NCBI GenBank assembly: GCA_002897675.1
Contig: BDSU01000024.1
Coordinates: 1-64,000, forward strand
Direction of reading: 5' to 3'
DNA length: 64,000 bases
DNA from: a bacterium BMS3Abin02
GTDB taxonomy: Bacteria > Actinomycetota > Acidimicrobiia > Spongiisociales > UBA4744
Shown: positions 1 through 8,928 of the stretch, piece after piece
How the letters are laid out: each line of letters starts with the position of its first letter
How positions within the stretch are numbered: position 1 is the first letter of the stretch
Notes under the pieces: model-generated
What the model was told of the DNA's origin: nothing
The model's database searches: none
Seen by the model: the letters and a program-made list of their open reading frames with translations, nothing else
Position numbers and translations under genes: made by a program

Positions 1-96
1 CAACGAAGGCGCACCCGCTGCGGTGCGTCGAGGCGGAGAACGTCGCGAGCGGCATCTCTGACCGGCAGAACTCCGTAGAGGTTGTCCGTCGAGGCA

Positions 97-531
97 CTAG
101 AGACCGAGAAACCTTCGTCGGTCCGGATCCGACGCCTCCGCAGACTCGTAGGCTCTCCGCACGGCGTCGCGAAACGGCTCCGCCAGGGAACGCGCCAATA
201 CGCGAGCCTGCTCCTGCGTTCGGAGCGCCAAGATGTCTCCCACGAGGTTGACGGCACCATAGGTTCCCAGCCCTTCGATACTGTTCGTCAGAACCTTGTG
301 GGTCTTCGAAGCAACGGTGAGCTCGTCCGGATACTCCTCATCTCCGCCGAACAACATGCCGATGAGCGTCCATGGAGCGATGAGGATGAGCGTGCGAATA
401 CCTTCCACCTCGGCTGCCTCGACCACCTCGACACGAAGTTTCGAGTTCGTCGAAGGATCGCCCAAGAACACCCGTCTGTGGATCCCCTCGAACGTTGCCT
501 GGACCAAATCGACGAGTGCTGAAAAATCCAT
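97..531 (-). CDS. hybE: [NiFe]-hydrogenase assembly chaperone, HybE family
   Basis: A 144-residue protein resembling HybE/HupJ-type chaperones, which assist maturation of the hydrogenase small subunit before Tat export. The middle holds the family-like stretches RVFLGDPSTN and LIAPWTLIGMLFGG. It is divergent from the hydrogenase operon beginning at 684, which fits the role. No Shine-Dalgarno precedes the ATG; a TACACT box lies six bases upstream, suggesting a leaderless mRNA. The assignment rests on motif memory and context, not on a database search. The 96 bases to its left hold no gene I can support. Confidence 0.75.
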   Translation of the reverse strand: MDFSALVDLVQATFEGIHRRVFLGDPSTNSKLRVEVVEAAEVEGIRTLILIAPWTLIGMLFGGDEEYPDELTVASKTHKVLTNSIEGLGTYGAVNLVGDILALRTQEQARVLARSLAEPFRDAVRRAYESAEASDPDRRRFLGL

Positions 532-537
532 ATTCTG

Positions 538-543
538 AGTGTA
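538..543 (-). promoter_or_regulatory. -10 box of hybE, probably leaderless
   Basis: TACACT followed by CAGAAT and then the hybE ATG. The six-base gap leaves no room for a ribosome-binding site, so transcription probably starts at or next to the start codon. Confidence 0.5.
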
Positions 544-683
544 CTTCAGCCGACGCGGCGAGCATCAAGCCGCTATGTTAGTTTCCAGTGGCCCTGGTTA
601 TGAGGCTACGGCCCGATAACTCAGGGTCCGGCAGCTCAGGTTCGACGACCGGCGATTCGTACGCCGAGAGGGAGGGGAGAACC

Positions 684-1811
684 ATGCCGGCCATGGAGAC
701 GCGCGAGAGAGCACTGGGTGACCGTCTGGCGCAGTTCGGCATAGACCGCCGCACATTCCTCAAGTACTGCGCGACCCTGACTGCCGTGCTTGCGCTCCCT
801 GCACGCTTCACCGAACGCGTCGCGCGAGCGCTCGAATCGGTGGAGAAACCGTCGATCATCTGGCTCGAATTCCAGGACTGTGCAGGGGATACCGAGTCGT
901 TTCTCCGTTCGCGCAATCCGGGAGTCGGCGATCTCATCCTCGACCTGCTCTCCATCGACTATCACGAGACGATCATGGCAGCCGCCGGGTTTCAGGCGGA
1001 GGCGGCCAAGGAGGCCGCCATCGCCAAGGGCGGCTACATCGTCGTGGTCGAAGGGTCGGTGCCGATGGCCGACGGCGGCGTCTACTGCACGATCGGTGGA
1101 AAGACCGCCATCCAGATTCTCGAGGAGGCGGCAGTCGGCGCTGCGGCGATCATCAACGTCGGTACGTGCTCCGCCTACGGCGGTCTCCCCAAAGCCGCCC
1201 CCAACCCCACGCGCGCCGTCGGCGTGGCCTCGGTCGTGAGCGGAGTCCCGATCATCAACCTGCCCGGCTGTCCGGCCAATGCGGACAACATCACTGCCAC
1301 ACTCGTGCACTACCTCACGTTCGGCTCGCTCCCGGCAACCGACTCGAAGGGCAGACCCCTCTTCGCGTACGGGACCCGGATACATGATGCCTGCGAACGC
1401 CGGGCCCACTTCGACGCAGGCCAGTTCGTCCTCGAATGGGGTGACGCGGGACACAAGAAGGGCTGGTGTCTCTACAAGATGGGCTGCAAAGGCCCCTCCA
1501 CGTTCCACAACTGCCCCATCATCCGCTGGAACGAGGCCACGAGCTGGCCGGTTGGTGCAGGGCACGGATGCGTCGGATGCTCAGAGCCCGACTTCTGGGA
1601 CACCATGACCGACTTCTACGCTCGGCTTCCCAAGGTCACCGGTTTTGGCGCGGAAGCCACCGCAGACAAGATCGGGCTGGGAATCGCCGCAGCCACCGCT
1701 GTCGGGTTCGGCGCCCACGGGGTCGCCAAAGCGATTCAGAGACGAGCGGGTCTCGGCTCGGAAGGTCCCGCTCCAGGCTCCATGGAAGATGACACGGACG
1801 GGAGCGAATGA
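684..1811 (+). CDS. hyaA: [NiFe]-hydrogenase small subunit (membrane-bound uptake type)
   Basis: Small, electron-transferring subunit of a group 1 uptake hydrogenase, 375 residues from the ATG at 684, which has the purine-rich SD GGAGGGGAGA; the frame is open further up to a GTG at 588 but without a good SD. A twin-arginine signal with DRRTFLK (residues 21-27) and a hydrophobic C-terminal anchor mean export with the large subunit and membrane attachment. Distal cluster ligands lie in HDACERR and GWCLYKMGC, and the medial 3Fe-4S cysteines in FHNC, GHGC and GCSEP. Proximal-cluster cysteines are C66, GTC and PGC, but the second position of the usual CxxC is Asp69 (DCAGDTES). The stop overlaps the large-subunit start. 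Confidence 0.95.
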   Translation: MPAMETRERALGDRLAQFGIDRRTFLKYCATLTAVLALPARFTERVARALESVEKPSIIWLEFQDCAGDTESFLRSRNPGVGDLILDLLSIDYHETIMAAAGFQAEAAKEAAIAKGGYIVVVEGSVPMADGGVYCTIGGKTAIQILEEAAVGAAAIINVGTCSAYGGLPKAAPNPTRAVGVASVVSGVPIINLPGCPANADNITATLVHYLTFGSLPATDSKGRPLFAYGTRIHDACERRAHFDAGQFVLEWGDAGHKKGWCLYKMGCKGPSTFHNCPIIRWNEATSWPVGAGHGCVGCSEPDFWDTMTDFYARLPKVTGFGAEATADKIGLGIAAATAVGFGAHGVAKAIQRRAGLGSEGPAPGSMEDDTDGSE

Positions 1812-3529
1812 TGGCAACAATCGTGGTCGATCCAATCACTCGCATCGAAGGGCACCTCCGCATCGAAGCAGAGGTCGCCGATGGTGCAATCACGCAGGCC
1901 TGGTCCTCCGCAACGATGTGGCGCGGCATCGAGACGATTCTCGAAGGCCGCGATCCTCGGGACGCCTGGTACTTCACCCAGCGCATCTGCGGCGTGTGCA
2001 CGACCGTTCATGCGCTGGCATCGGTTCGGACGGTCGAGAACGCCCTGGGCATCGTCCCTCCGCCCAACGCCCAGAGGATCAGGAACCTGATCGCCCTCAG
2101 CCAGTTCGTCCAGGACCACGTCGTGCACTTCTACCACTTGCACGCCCTCGACTGGGTGGACATCGTATCGGCGCTGGATGCAGACCCTCAGGCGACGGCC
2201 GAACTGGCAGGCTCCATCTCCGACTACCCCCGCTCGAGCGCGGGTGTGTTTCGACAGGTCAAGAACAGACTCACCGCATTCGTCGAGGCAGGCCAACTCG
2301 GGCCTTTCGCGGGAGGATACTGGGGCCATCCCGCCTACAAACTTCCTCCCGAAGCGAACCTGATGGCAGTCAGCCACTATCTCGACGCACTCGAGTTCCA
2401 GCGAGACTACATCCGCATCCATGCCCTGCTTGGCGGCAAGAACCCCCACCCCCAGACCTACCTCGTGGGTGGAATGGCAACGCCCATCGATCCCGACTCG
2501 CAGGCGGCGATCAACGCAGGCCTGCTCGCAGAGCTGCGCAAGCTGCTGAAACGGGGGCTTGCCTTCGTCCAGCAGGCATACATCCCCGACCTGCTCGCGA
2601 TTGCGTCGTTCTACAAGGACTGGGCTTCCATCGGCCGAGGGCTCGGGAACTACATGTCGTTCGGCGAATTCCCGACCGGGACCAACAATCCGGCGAAGGA
2701 ACCGGACACGATGTACTTGCCGCGAGGCGTGATTCTCGGCGGGGACCTCTCCCAGGTCCACGCGTTGGATCCAACCAAGATCGCCGAGTACGTGACGCAC
2801 TCCTGGTACTCGTACTCTTCCGGTGACGCCACGCCTCTCACGCCGTTCAACGGAGAGACGGTGCCCAACTTCACCGGTCCGGAGCCGCCCTATGAGTTCC
2901 TCGAAACCGACTCGAAGTACTCCTGGCTGAAGGCTCCCCGGTACAACGACACCGCCATGGAGGTCGGTCCTCTGGCGCGGATGCTGGTCGCATTCGCCGC
3001 CGGCCACACACGGGTCCAGGAGATCGTCGGATACGTCCTGGACACACTCGGCGTAGGACCTGAAGTCCTCTTCAGCACGCTCGGACGGACGGCGGCGCGC
3101 GGCGTGGAGACACTGCTTCTGGCGGAGCGCTCCCTCGAGGAGCTCGATCAGCTGATCGCCAACATCTCGACCGGAGATTACCGCACACACAACGGTGAGC
3201 GCTGGGATCCGAAGACATGGCCGGACGCGGCCCAGGGCTTCGGCATGCATGAAGCCCCCCGAGGTTCCTTGTCGCACTGGATCACGATCAAGGACAAGCG
3301 CATCGAGCACTACCAGATCGTCGTGCCCTCCACGTGGAACGGAAGCCCTCGAGACGCAACGGGGAACCCCGGTGCCTACGAGGCCGCACTCGTGGGTACT
3401 CCCGTGGCAATCGAGACCCAACCGCTGGAGATTCTGCGGACGATCCACTCCTTCGATCCGTGCATGGCATGTGCAGCACACCTGATCGACACGGACGGCA
3501 ACCCCTTGGTGGAGGTGCGGGTGTCATGA
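1808..3529 (+). CDS. hyaB: [NiFe]-hydrogenase large subunit
   Basis: Catalytic subunit that splits H2 at the Ni-Fe(CN)2CO site, 573 residues. The two Cys pairs that hold the metals are RICGVC (C61, C64) and DPCMAC (C552, C555). After the final His558 comes a 15-residue tail (LIDTDGNPLVEVRVS) of the kind removed by the maturation protease encoded at 4236. The start overlaps the small-subunit stop, and the stop overlaps the cytochrome b start, so the three subunits are translationally coupled. It has no Tat signal of its own and is expected to be co-exported with the small subunit. Confidence 0.97.
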   Translation: MMATIVVDPITRIEGHLRIEAEVADGAITQAWSSATMWRGIETILEGRDPRDAWYFTQRICGVCTTVHALASVRTVENALGIVPPPNAQRIRNLIALSQFVQDHVVHFYHLHALDWVDIVSALDADPQATAELAGSISDYPRSSAGVFRQVKNRLTAFVEAGQLGPFAGGYWGHPAYKLPPEANLMAVSHYLDALEFQRDYIRIHALLGGKNPHPQTYLVGGMATPIDPDSQAAINAGLLAELRKLLKRGLAFVQQAYIPDLLAIASFYKDWASIGRGLGNYMSFGEFPTGTNNPAKEPDTMYLPRGVILGGDLSQVHALDPTKIAEYVTHSWYSYSSGDATPLTPFNGETVPNFTGPEPPYEFLETDSKYSWLKAPRYNDTAMEVGPLARMLVAFAAGHTRVQEIVGYVLDTLGVGPEVLFSTLGRTAARGVETLLLAERSLEELDQLIANISTGDYRTHNGERWDPKTWPDAAQGFGMHEAPRGSLSHWITIKDKRIEHYQIVVPSTWNGSPRDATGNPGAYEAALVGTPVAIETQPLEILRTIHSFDPCMACAAHLIDTDGNPLVEVRVS

Positions 3530-4239
3530 GGACGAAAGAAGCTCGTGTACGCGAGGTGCTCCAGGACCCGACGGTGGAGCGCACTCCGGGAATCGTGACC
3601 ATCCGGGTGTGGGAACTGCCGGTGCGCGTGCTGCACTGGACGGTTGTCGGCGCGGTGCTCGTGCTGGCCGGCACCGGCTACTACATCGGCGACCCGTACA
3701 TCCTCGTCGGCAGCGAACCAGGGTTCGTGATGGGTCTGATACGCGCCATCCACCTTGCCGCGGCGTGGGTGTTCAGTGTGGCCATCATCTGCCGCATCAT
3801 CTGGTCGTTCATCGGCAACCGGTGGTCACGCTGGGATCAGCTCGTGCCCGTTCACCGCGAGCGGCGCGTCTGGCTGTGGAAGACTCTCGGGTACTACCTG
3901 TTCCTCAGGAAAGAACCGCCACCGGCAGCAGGGCACAACCCCCTGGCCGGAGTCACCTACCTGGTCGTCTTCGTCATGTTCGTCGTACAGATCATCACCG
4001 GCCTCGCTCTGGCCGCATTGGCCAACCCCCAGGGAGTGCTGTGGTCGACCACCAGCTGGGTCTTCGGTCTATTTGCGATCCAGACGGTCCGCCTCATCCA
4101 CCATCTGATCATGTGGCTGACGATCGGCTTCGTCATCCACCATGTCTACTCGGCGGTGCTGGTCGACATCGAAGAGAAGTCGGGCTTGGTCTCATCGATC
4201 TTGACCGGCTACAAACGGCTGCCGATCGATCGCCTGTGA
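3526..4239 (+). CDS. hyaC: Hydrogenase b-type cytochrome subunit (HyaC/HupC family)
   Basis: A 237-residue integral membrane protein with about four membrane segments and membrane-facing histidines (LHWTVV, IRAIHLAAAW, RLIHHLIMW, VIHHVYSAVL) typical of the dihaem cytochrome b that passes electrons from the hydrogenase small subunit to quinone. ATG at 3526 overlaps the large-subunit TGA. The RVWELPVRVLHW opening matches this family. Its presence predicts a quinone-reducing uptake hydrogenase rather than a soluble enzyme. Confidence 0.93.
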   Translation: MRTKEARVREVLQDPTVERTPGIVTIRVWELPVRVLHWTVVGAVLVLAGTGYYIGDPYILVGSEPGFVMGLIRAIHLAAAWVFSVAIICRIIWSFIGNRWSRWDQLVPVHRERRVWLWKTLGYYLFLRKEPPPAAGHNPLAGVTYLVVFVMFVVQIITGLALAALANPQGVLWSTTSWVFGLFAIQTVRLIHHLIMWLTIGFVIHHVYSAVLVDIEEKSGLVSSILTGYKRLPIDRL

Positions 4240-4712
4240 CCGATCGGGCACCAATCCTGGTTCTTGGACTCGGGAATGAACTCTTCACCGACGAAGGTCT
4301 GGGCATACATGCGGCCCGCCGTATCGAGGCCATGGGGTTGGAAGGTGTGGACGTGCTCGATGGCGGCACCCTGGGCATCGCCCTCCTGCCCGAGTTGGAA
4401 GGGCGTGACGCCGTGCTGATCCTGGACGCGATGATCATGCCGGAGGGACCACCGGGCACAGTCGTCAAACTCCAGGAGAACGAACTCGACCGGCCGGTCC
4501 AGATGCTGTTCTCCGCACATCAGTTCGGGATCGGTGAGACGATCGCCGCTGCACGCCTGGTGGGCCAGGCGCCCACTCGCCTGACGGCCGTGGGCATGGT
4601 CCCCTTCTCCCTCGAAACCGGCTACGGGCTGAGCCCTGAAGCAGACGGGGCACTCGTTCACATGATCGATGAGGCGTTGGATGTCCTGACGGGATGGGGA
4701 ATCCATGCATGA
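4236..4712 (+). CDS. hyaD: Hydrogenase maturation endopeptidase (HyaD/HupD family)
   Basis: A 158-residue protease expected to cleave the C-terminal tail of the large subunit after nickel insertion. The N-terminus carries the family motif VLGLGNELFTDEGLG, with the conserved acidic residues that sense Ni, followed by DGGTLG and later DAMIMP. The GTG start at 4236 overlaps the cytochrome b stop, and the end overlaps hypA by eight bases, so it sits inside a tightly coupled operon. Confidence 0.92.
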   Translation: MTDRAPILVLGLGNELFTDEGLGIHAARRIEAMGLEGVDVLDGGTLGIALLPELEGRDAVLILDAMIMPEGPPGTVVKLQENELDRPVQMLFSAHQFGIGETIAAARLVGQAPTRLTAVGMVPFSLETGYGLSPEADGALVHMIDEALDVLTGWGIHA

Positions 4713-5028
4713 ACGAGGCCTGATCGCCGGTGTCATCGCCGAAGTCGTCGAACGGGCCGGCGGCGGACGGGTGGGACGGGTGGTTGTCACCGTCGGTCCG
4801 GAAGTAGACCCTCTGGTCGTGAAGACGGCATGGCTGTCGGAGGTCACCGGGACGACAGCCGAGACAGCCGAACTCGTCGTCCAAGAGACCCTCGACACGA
4901 TGCGCTGCTTCACGTGTGGCATCGAATACGAAGGCGGGAAGCTCGACCCCTGCCCCGACTGCGGCCGCGACGGCCTCGTGATCCGGGCTGCCCCTGAAGT
5001 CGCCCTGAAGTCATGGGACCCTGCATGA
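4705..5028 (+). CDS. hypA: Hydrogenase nickel-insertion protein HypA
   Basis: A 107-residue metallochaperone that delivers nickel to the large-subunit precursor. It begins MHE, whose His2 is the nickel ligand in known HypA, and has a zinc site made by CFTC and CPDC near the C-terminus. It overlaps the protease gene by eight bases. The usual GTPase partner HypB is not encoded in this window. The 100 bases after it hold only a 40-codon reading frame of unknown meaning before hypC. Confidence 0.93.
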   Translation: MHERGLIAGVIAEVVERAGGGRVGRVVVTVGPEVDPLVVKTAWLSEVTGTTAETAELVVQETLDTMRCFTCGIEYEGGKLDPCPDCGRDGLVIRAAPEVALKSWDPA

Positions 5029-5128
5029 CGTTCGAGCCATACGGCGACCTTGGGGTCCAGCGCGCCAGGTGTGACAACGACACCCGGGAACGAGGTCCTT
5101 CGGATCGCGACAGGATGGAGTGGCCCAC

Positions 5129-5389
5129 ATGTGCCTAGGCGTCCCTGGCAAGGTGCTCGAGATCATCCCGAACGAAACGGGGATGACCATGGGGAGAGTC
5201 AGCTTCGCGGGGATCGTCAAGGACGTTTGCCTCGCCTACATCCCCGAGGTGGCGATCGACGACTACGTGATCGTCCACGTCGGATTCGCCATCAGCAGGA
5301 TCGACGAGACCGAAGCTCAGGAAGTGTTCCGGTTCCTCAACCAGATGGGTGACCTGGCCGAACTCGAGATTCCCGAGATCGGACTGTGA
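5129..5389 (+). CDS. hypC: Hydrogenase maturation chaperone HypC
   Basis: An 86-residue chaperone of the HypC/HybG family that binds HypD and the large-subunit precursor during Fe(CN)2CO assembly. The ATG at 5129 gives the required N-terminus MCLGVPGK with the essential Cys2; a GTG nine bases upstream would mask that cysteine. The stop overlaps the GTG start of hypD. Confidence 0.94.
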   Translation: MCLGVPGKVLEIIPNETGMTMGRVSFAGIVKDVCLAYIPEVAIDDYVIVHVGFAISRIDETEAQEVFRFLNQMGDLAELEIPEIGL

Positions 5390-6471
5390 AGTACGTCGAC
5401 GAGTACCGCAGCGAAGCCTCCGCGCGGCGACTCTTTGCCGCCATCCGTGACGCGACCACCCGACCGTGGACGATCATGGAGATCTGCGGAGGACAAACCC
5501 ACACACTGATCAAGTTCGGAATCGACAACATGCTCCCCGACGAGATAACCCTCGTCCACGGCCCCGGCTGTCCCGTGTGTGTCACCCCTCTGGAGATGAT
5601 CGACAAGGCAATCGCCATCGCCAGACGTCCCGAAGTGATCTTCACGTCCTTCGGTGACATGCTGCGCGTGCCCGGTTCGGACACGGATCTGCTGGCCGTG
5701 AAGGCTGAAGGCGGCGACGTGCGGATGGTCTACTCGCCGCTGGACGCCGTAAAGCTCGCCCAGCGAAACCCGGACCGCCACGTGGTGTTCTTCGCAGTCG
5801 GATTCGAGACGACCGCGCCGGCCAACGCCATGGCGGTACGGCACGCCCGAGCACTCGAACTCACGAACTTCTCGATCCTCTCCTCCCACGTCCTCGTGCC
5901 GCCCGCGATGGAAGCGATCCTCGGATCCCCCGACAACCTCGTGCAGGGGTTCCTGGCCGCCGGACACGTCTGCGCTGTCATGGGCTACTGGGAATACGAA
6001 CCGATCGCAGAACGGTACGGGGCCCCGATCGTCGTGACCGGCTTCGAGCCGCTCGACCTCCTCCATGGCATCTACATGGCGGTACGCATGCTCGAAGAAG
6101 GGCGCGTGGGCGTCGAGAACCAGTATGCGAGGGCTGTCGTCAGGGAGGGCAACGTGCCCGCCCAGGCGATGTTGAAGGAAGTGTTCCGGCCGTGTGACCG
6201 GCCCTGGAGAGGCATCGGGACCATCCCTCAGAGCGGCTTCAATCTGAACCCCGAGTATGCGGCGTTCGACGCCACCCTCCGATTCGACGTGGAGACGGTG
6301 ACAGCCCCCGAGTCGGAGATCTGCATTGCCGGCGAGATCATGCGTGGCCTTCGCAAACCGAATGACTGCCCGGTGTTCGGAACCGACTGCACACCAGAAC
6401 ACCCTGTGGGTGCGCCCATGGTCTCGTCTGAAGGTGCCTGCGCGGCCTACTACCAATACGGGAGGGTCTGA
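5386..6471 (+). CDS. hypD: Hydrogenase maturation protein HypD
   Basis: A 361-residue Fe-S protein that forms the scaffold with HypC where the Fe(CN)2CO group is built. Conserved stretches [19 protein letters not shown] and [10 protein letters not shown] are present, along with the C-terminal cysteine cluster around CAAYYQYG. The GTG start overlaps the hypC stop, which supports co-translation of the two partners. Confidence 0.96.
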   Translation: MKYVDEYRSEASARRLFAAIRDATTRPWTIMEICGGQTHTLIKFGIDNMLPDEITLVHGPGCPVCVTPLEMIDKAIAIARRPEVIFTSFGDMLRVPGSDTDLLAVKAEGGDVRMVYSPLDAVKLAQRNPDRHVVFFAVGFETTAPANAMAVRHARALELTNFSILSSHVLVPPAMEAILGSPDNLVQGFLAAGHVCAVMGYWEYEPIAERYGAPIVVTGFEPLDLLHGIYMAVRMLEEGRVGVENQYARAVVREGNVPAQAMLKEVFRPCDRPWRGIGTIPQSGFNLNPEYAAFDATLRFDVETVTAPESEICIAGEIMRGLRKPNDCPVFGTDCTPEHPVGAPMVSSEGACAAYYQYGRV

Positions 6472-6473
6472 CC

Positions 6474-7526
6474 ATGGATGTCTCCGGGCTCGGAGCATGC
6501 CCGATTCCCATCACCGACTACCCGAATGTGCTCCTCGCCCACGGCGGGGGCGGCTCACTGTCACAGATGCTGATCGAGCGGATGTTCGTGCCGGCGTTCG
6601 CGAACCCGGTCCTGAACCAGCTTCATGATGGCGCCGTGCTTAACATGGAAACAGACCGGATCGCGGTCTCGACGGATTCTTTCGTGATCAGCCCACTCTT
6701 CTTCCCTGGAGGCGACATCGGTTCGCTCGCCGTCCACGGCACCGTGAACGACGTCGCCATGTGCGGCGCAACCCCGCGAGTCCTCACCGTCGCGTTCATC
6801 CTCGAAGAGGGCCTCCCCATGGAGGACCTGTGGCGGATCGTCTCGTCGATAAAGACCGCAGCCGACGGTGCCGGAGTCACGATCGTGACCGGAGACACCA
6901 AGGTCGTCGACCGAGGCAAGGGCGATCGTATCTACATCAATACGACCGGGATCGGCGTCGTACCGGAAGGGATCGAAGTCTCTCCGCTGCGCGCCGAGCC
7001 AGGGGACGTCGTATTGATCTCGGGTCCTATCGCCGAGCACGGCATCGCCGTCATGTCGGTCCGCGAAGGCCTCGAGTTCGAGACTCGCATCGTGAGTGAT
7101 TCGGCATCGCTCAACGGCCTCGTGGAGACGATCCTCGGAGCGGGCGGCTCCCGTGTCCACGTCCTGCGAGACCCCACTCGGGGCGGCTTGGCAAGTGCCA
7201 CCAACGAGATCGCCGGGAGTGCTCGACGCGGGATTCGGCTCGTCGAGTCGACGATCCCGATCCTGGATGAAGTCCGGGGCGCATGCGAGATTCTTGGGTT
7301 CGATCCTCTCTACGTTGCCAATGAGGGCAAACTGATCGCCGTCGTCGCACCGGATGCCGCCGGGGCCGTGCTCGCTGCGATGCAGGCCCACCCCCTGGGG
7401 AGGGACGCTGCGATCATCGGTGAGATAACCGAGGAGCATCCTGGTCGGGTGTTCCTTCGAAGCAGTGTCGGCGGCAGCCGAGTCGTAGACATGTTGAGCG
7501 GGGAGCAGCTGCCGAGGATCTGCTGA
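6474..7526 (+). CDS. hypE: Hydrogenase maturation protein HypE (carbamoyl dehydratase)
   Basis: A 350-residue protein of the PurM-like ATPase fold that dehydrates the thiocarbamoyl group on its C-terminal cysteine to give cyanide ligands. The glycine-rich LLAHGGGGSLSQMLIE near the start and the exact C-terminus PRIC, with the acceptor cysteine last, are diagnostic. It begins three bases after hypD and closes the hyp run. HypF, which supplies the carbamoyl group, is not in the window. Confidence 0.96.
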   Translation: MDVSGLGACPIPITDYPNVLLAHGGGGSLSQMLIERMFVPAFANPVLNQLHDGAVLNMETDRIAVSTDSFVISPLFFPGGDIGSLAVHGTVNDVAMCGATPRVLTVAFILEEGLPMEDLWRIVSSIKTAADGAGVTIVTGDTKVVDRGKGDRIYINTTGIGVVPEGIEVSPLRAEPGDVVLISGPIAEHGIAVMSVREGLEFETRIVSDSASLNGLVETILGAGGSRVHVLRDPTRGGLASATNEIAGSARRGIRLVESTIPILDEVRGACEILGFDPLYVANEGKLIAVVAPDAAGAVLAAMQAHPLGRDAAIIGEITEEHPGRVFLRSSVGGSRVVDMLSGEQLPRIC

Positions 7527-7624
7527 GGATCGGCGGCGCCGCAAGCACGGATCAACGGCGAAGAGTCTCCCCGGACAATCCTCAGACTCCGATCGCCGGG
7601 GGCAACCGCCACCGATTGTCCAGC

Positions 7625-7630
7625 TACTCT
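7625..7630 (+). promoter_or_regulatory. -10 box of the gene at 7639, probably leaderless
   Basis: TACTCT followed eight bases later by the ATG; no Shine-Dalgarno. One of several such arrangements in the window. Confidence 0.4.
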
Positions 7631-7638
7631 GCGCCACG

Positions 7639-8724
7639 ATGCTCATCCCTGACTACGCCGGTGGTTCCCTTGCCAACCTCTCCGCAGAGCTGGAGCTTCG
7701 CCTCACCGGCGTCACGGCCGGGACACCGATGCACTCCACGCTCTCGGCGCTGATCCCCGATGCCCGAACCTACGTGATCATGCTCTTCGACGGACTCGGA
7801 GATCACCAACTCGATCATCCTGCGGCCACCACCCTGCGAGCATCTCGGGTCGACGCCATCGACGCGGTGTTCCCAACGACTACGAGCGTCAATCTCGCAT
7901 CGCTCGTCACGGGTTTCACGCCGGTCCGCCACGGACTCATCGCCCACCAGTTGTTCATGCACGGCGCGATCGTCAACACGCTCAAGTGGAAGAGCCTCGG
8001 CGGAGATCCCGTCACGTTCGACACGACCCGCGTGCTACCGGCCCCGAACCTGTGGGAACGTCTCGCCGCGGCCGGCATCGAGCCGATCACCGTGCAGCCC
8101 GGTGCCTTCGAGTCCAGTCCACTCAGTCGCGTCATGTATCGCGGTTGCCGGTTCGAGCCCGCATGGAGCCACCAGGAACTCGTCGACGCAACCGTGCAAC
8201 TCGCCGCAGGTGGAAAGCGTCTCATCCTCACCTACGTCCCCAACGTCGACGTCGCGGCGCACGTATGTGGCCTCGTCTCGACCGAGTACACGGAGGCGAT
8301 GCAGGTTGCCGATCGAGTGTGGAGCCTCACCGCTGCCCGGCTCCCCGCAGACACGGTGATGATCGGAGTCGCCGACCATGGCCTCGTCGACTATCCCGAG
8401 GGCACCAAGATCCCGCTTCGACGACCGAAGGGACTGCAGTATTACGGGGATCCGCGCGGTGTACTCGTCCGCGGTCCGGTACCGGCGGCAGAGGACCTCG
8501 CGGCGGCGCTGCCGGCGACGTGGGTGCCCATCGAGACGCTGCACACCTGGTGGGGACAGGAGCGCCCTCACCAGGACCTGCAACGCCGCTCCCCCGTGGG
8601 AGCGCTGGTCCCCGACCGTGGCCACGTGCTCTTGCCCAGCGGGATGGACAAGCGGATGGTCGGCTACCACGGCGGCCTGGACGAACGAGAGGTGAAGGTG
8701 CCATTGCTGGTCGCCGGAAGCTGA
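7639..8724 (+). CDS. Alkaline phosphatase/type I phosphodiesterase family protein
   Basis: A 361-residue protein of the alkaline phosphatase superfamily. A metal-binding Asp is in IMLFDGLGD, the probable nucleophile Thr in FPTTTSVNL, further metal ligands in NVDVAAHVCG and VADHGLVDY. No signal peptide is visible, so it is probably cytosolic. Substrate is unknown; relatives hydrolyse nucleotide phosphodiesters or phosphonates. It follows hypE after 112 bases and has its own probable leaderless promoter, so it need not be part of the hydrogenase operon. Confidence 0.85.
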   Translation: MLIPDYAGGSLANLSAELELRLTGVTAGTPMHSTLSALIPDARTYVIMLFDGLGDHQLDHPAATTLRASRVDAIDAVFPTTTSVNLASLVTGFTPVRHGLIAHQLFMHGAIVNTLKWKSLGGDPVTFDTTRVLPAPNLWERLAAAGIEPITVQPGAFESSPLSRVMYRGCRFEPAWSHQELVDATVQLAAGGKRLILTYVPNVDVAAHVCGLVSTEYTEAMQVADRVWSLTAARLPADTVMIGVADHGLVDYPEGTKIPLRRPKGLQYYGDPRGVLVRGPVPAAEDLAAALPATWVPIETLHTWWGQERPHQDLQRRSPVGALVPDRGHVLLPSGMDKRMVGYHGGLDEREVKVPLLVAGS

Positions 8725-8829
8725 GGGACCGGGAGGCCGTTGAGCGATGCATGGCAGGTGTTCTCCCCCATACCGGCGCAAAGCCGCTGCGGTACTTTCC
8801 CCCGCGGTCTCATGGCGTTACCGCGTCGC

Positions 8830-8860
8830 GATACGAAGTACGAAACACGAAGCACGTATC
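8830..8860. repeat. Degenerate heptamer repeat with inverted ends
   Basis: Read on the minus strand this is a row of heptamers close to RYTTCGT, flanked by GATACG and CGTATC, which are reverse complements. The same unit recurs near 51672-51700, and a different heptamer array lies at 19147-19188. Confidence 0.6.
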
Positions 8861-8928
8861 TCCGCTCCCGCATCAGTCGGAAGGTTTCTCACCGACATTG
8901 CCGTCCGGAGATCGCCATACTGCGCCGC

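Noticed and set aside
1-96. Possible coding frame on the minus strand reading LYGVLPVRDAARDVLRLDAP
   Set aside because: Only 32 codons to the window edge, no clear start outside hybE and no recognised family; it could be the beginning of a further gene but cannot be supported.
588-683. GTG start giving 32 more residues before the hydrogenase small subunit
   Set aside because: No SD for the GTG, low-complexity sequence, and ATG 684 has a strong SD and normal Tat signal spacing.
5025-5147. 40-codon reading frame starting at the hypA stop with an ATGA overlap
   Set aside because: Position suggests coupling, but it overlaps hypC, has no recognisable features, and the genuine hypC start lies within it.
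7572-7621. GGACAATC...GATTGTCC inverted repeat after hypE
   Set aside because: Eight-base arms 34 bases apart are weak, without a T-tract or second copy; could be chance.
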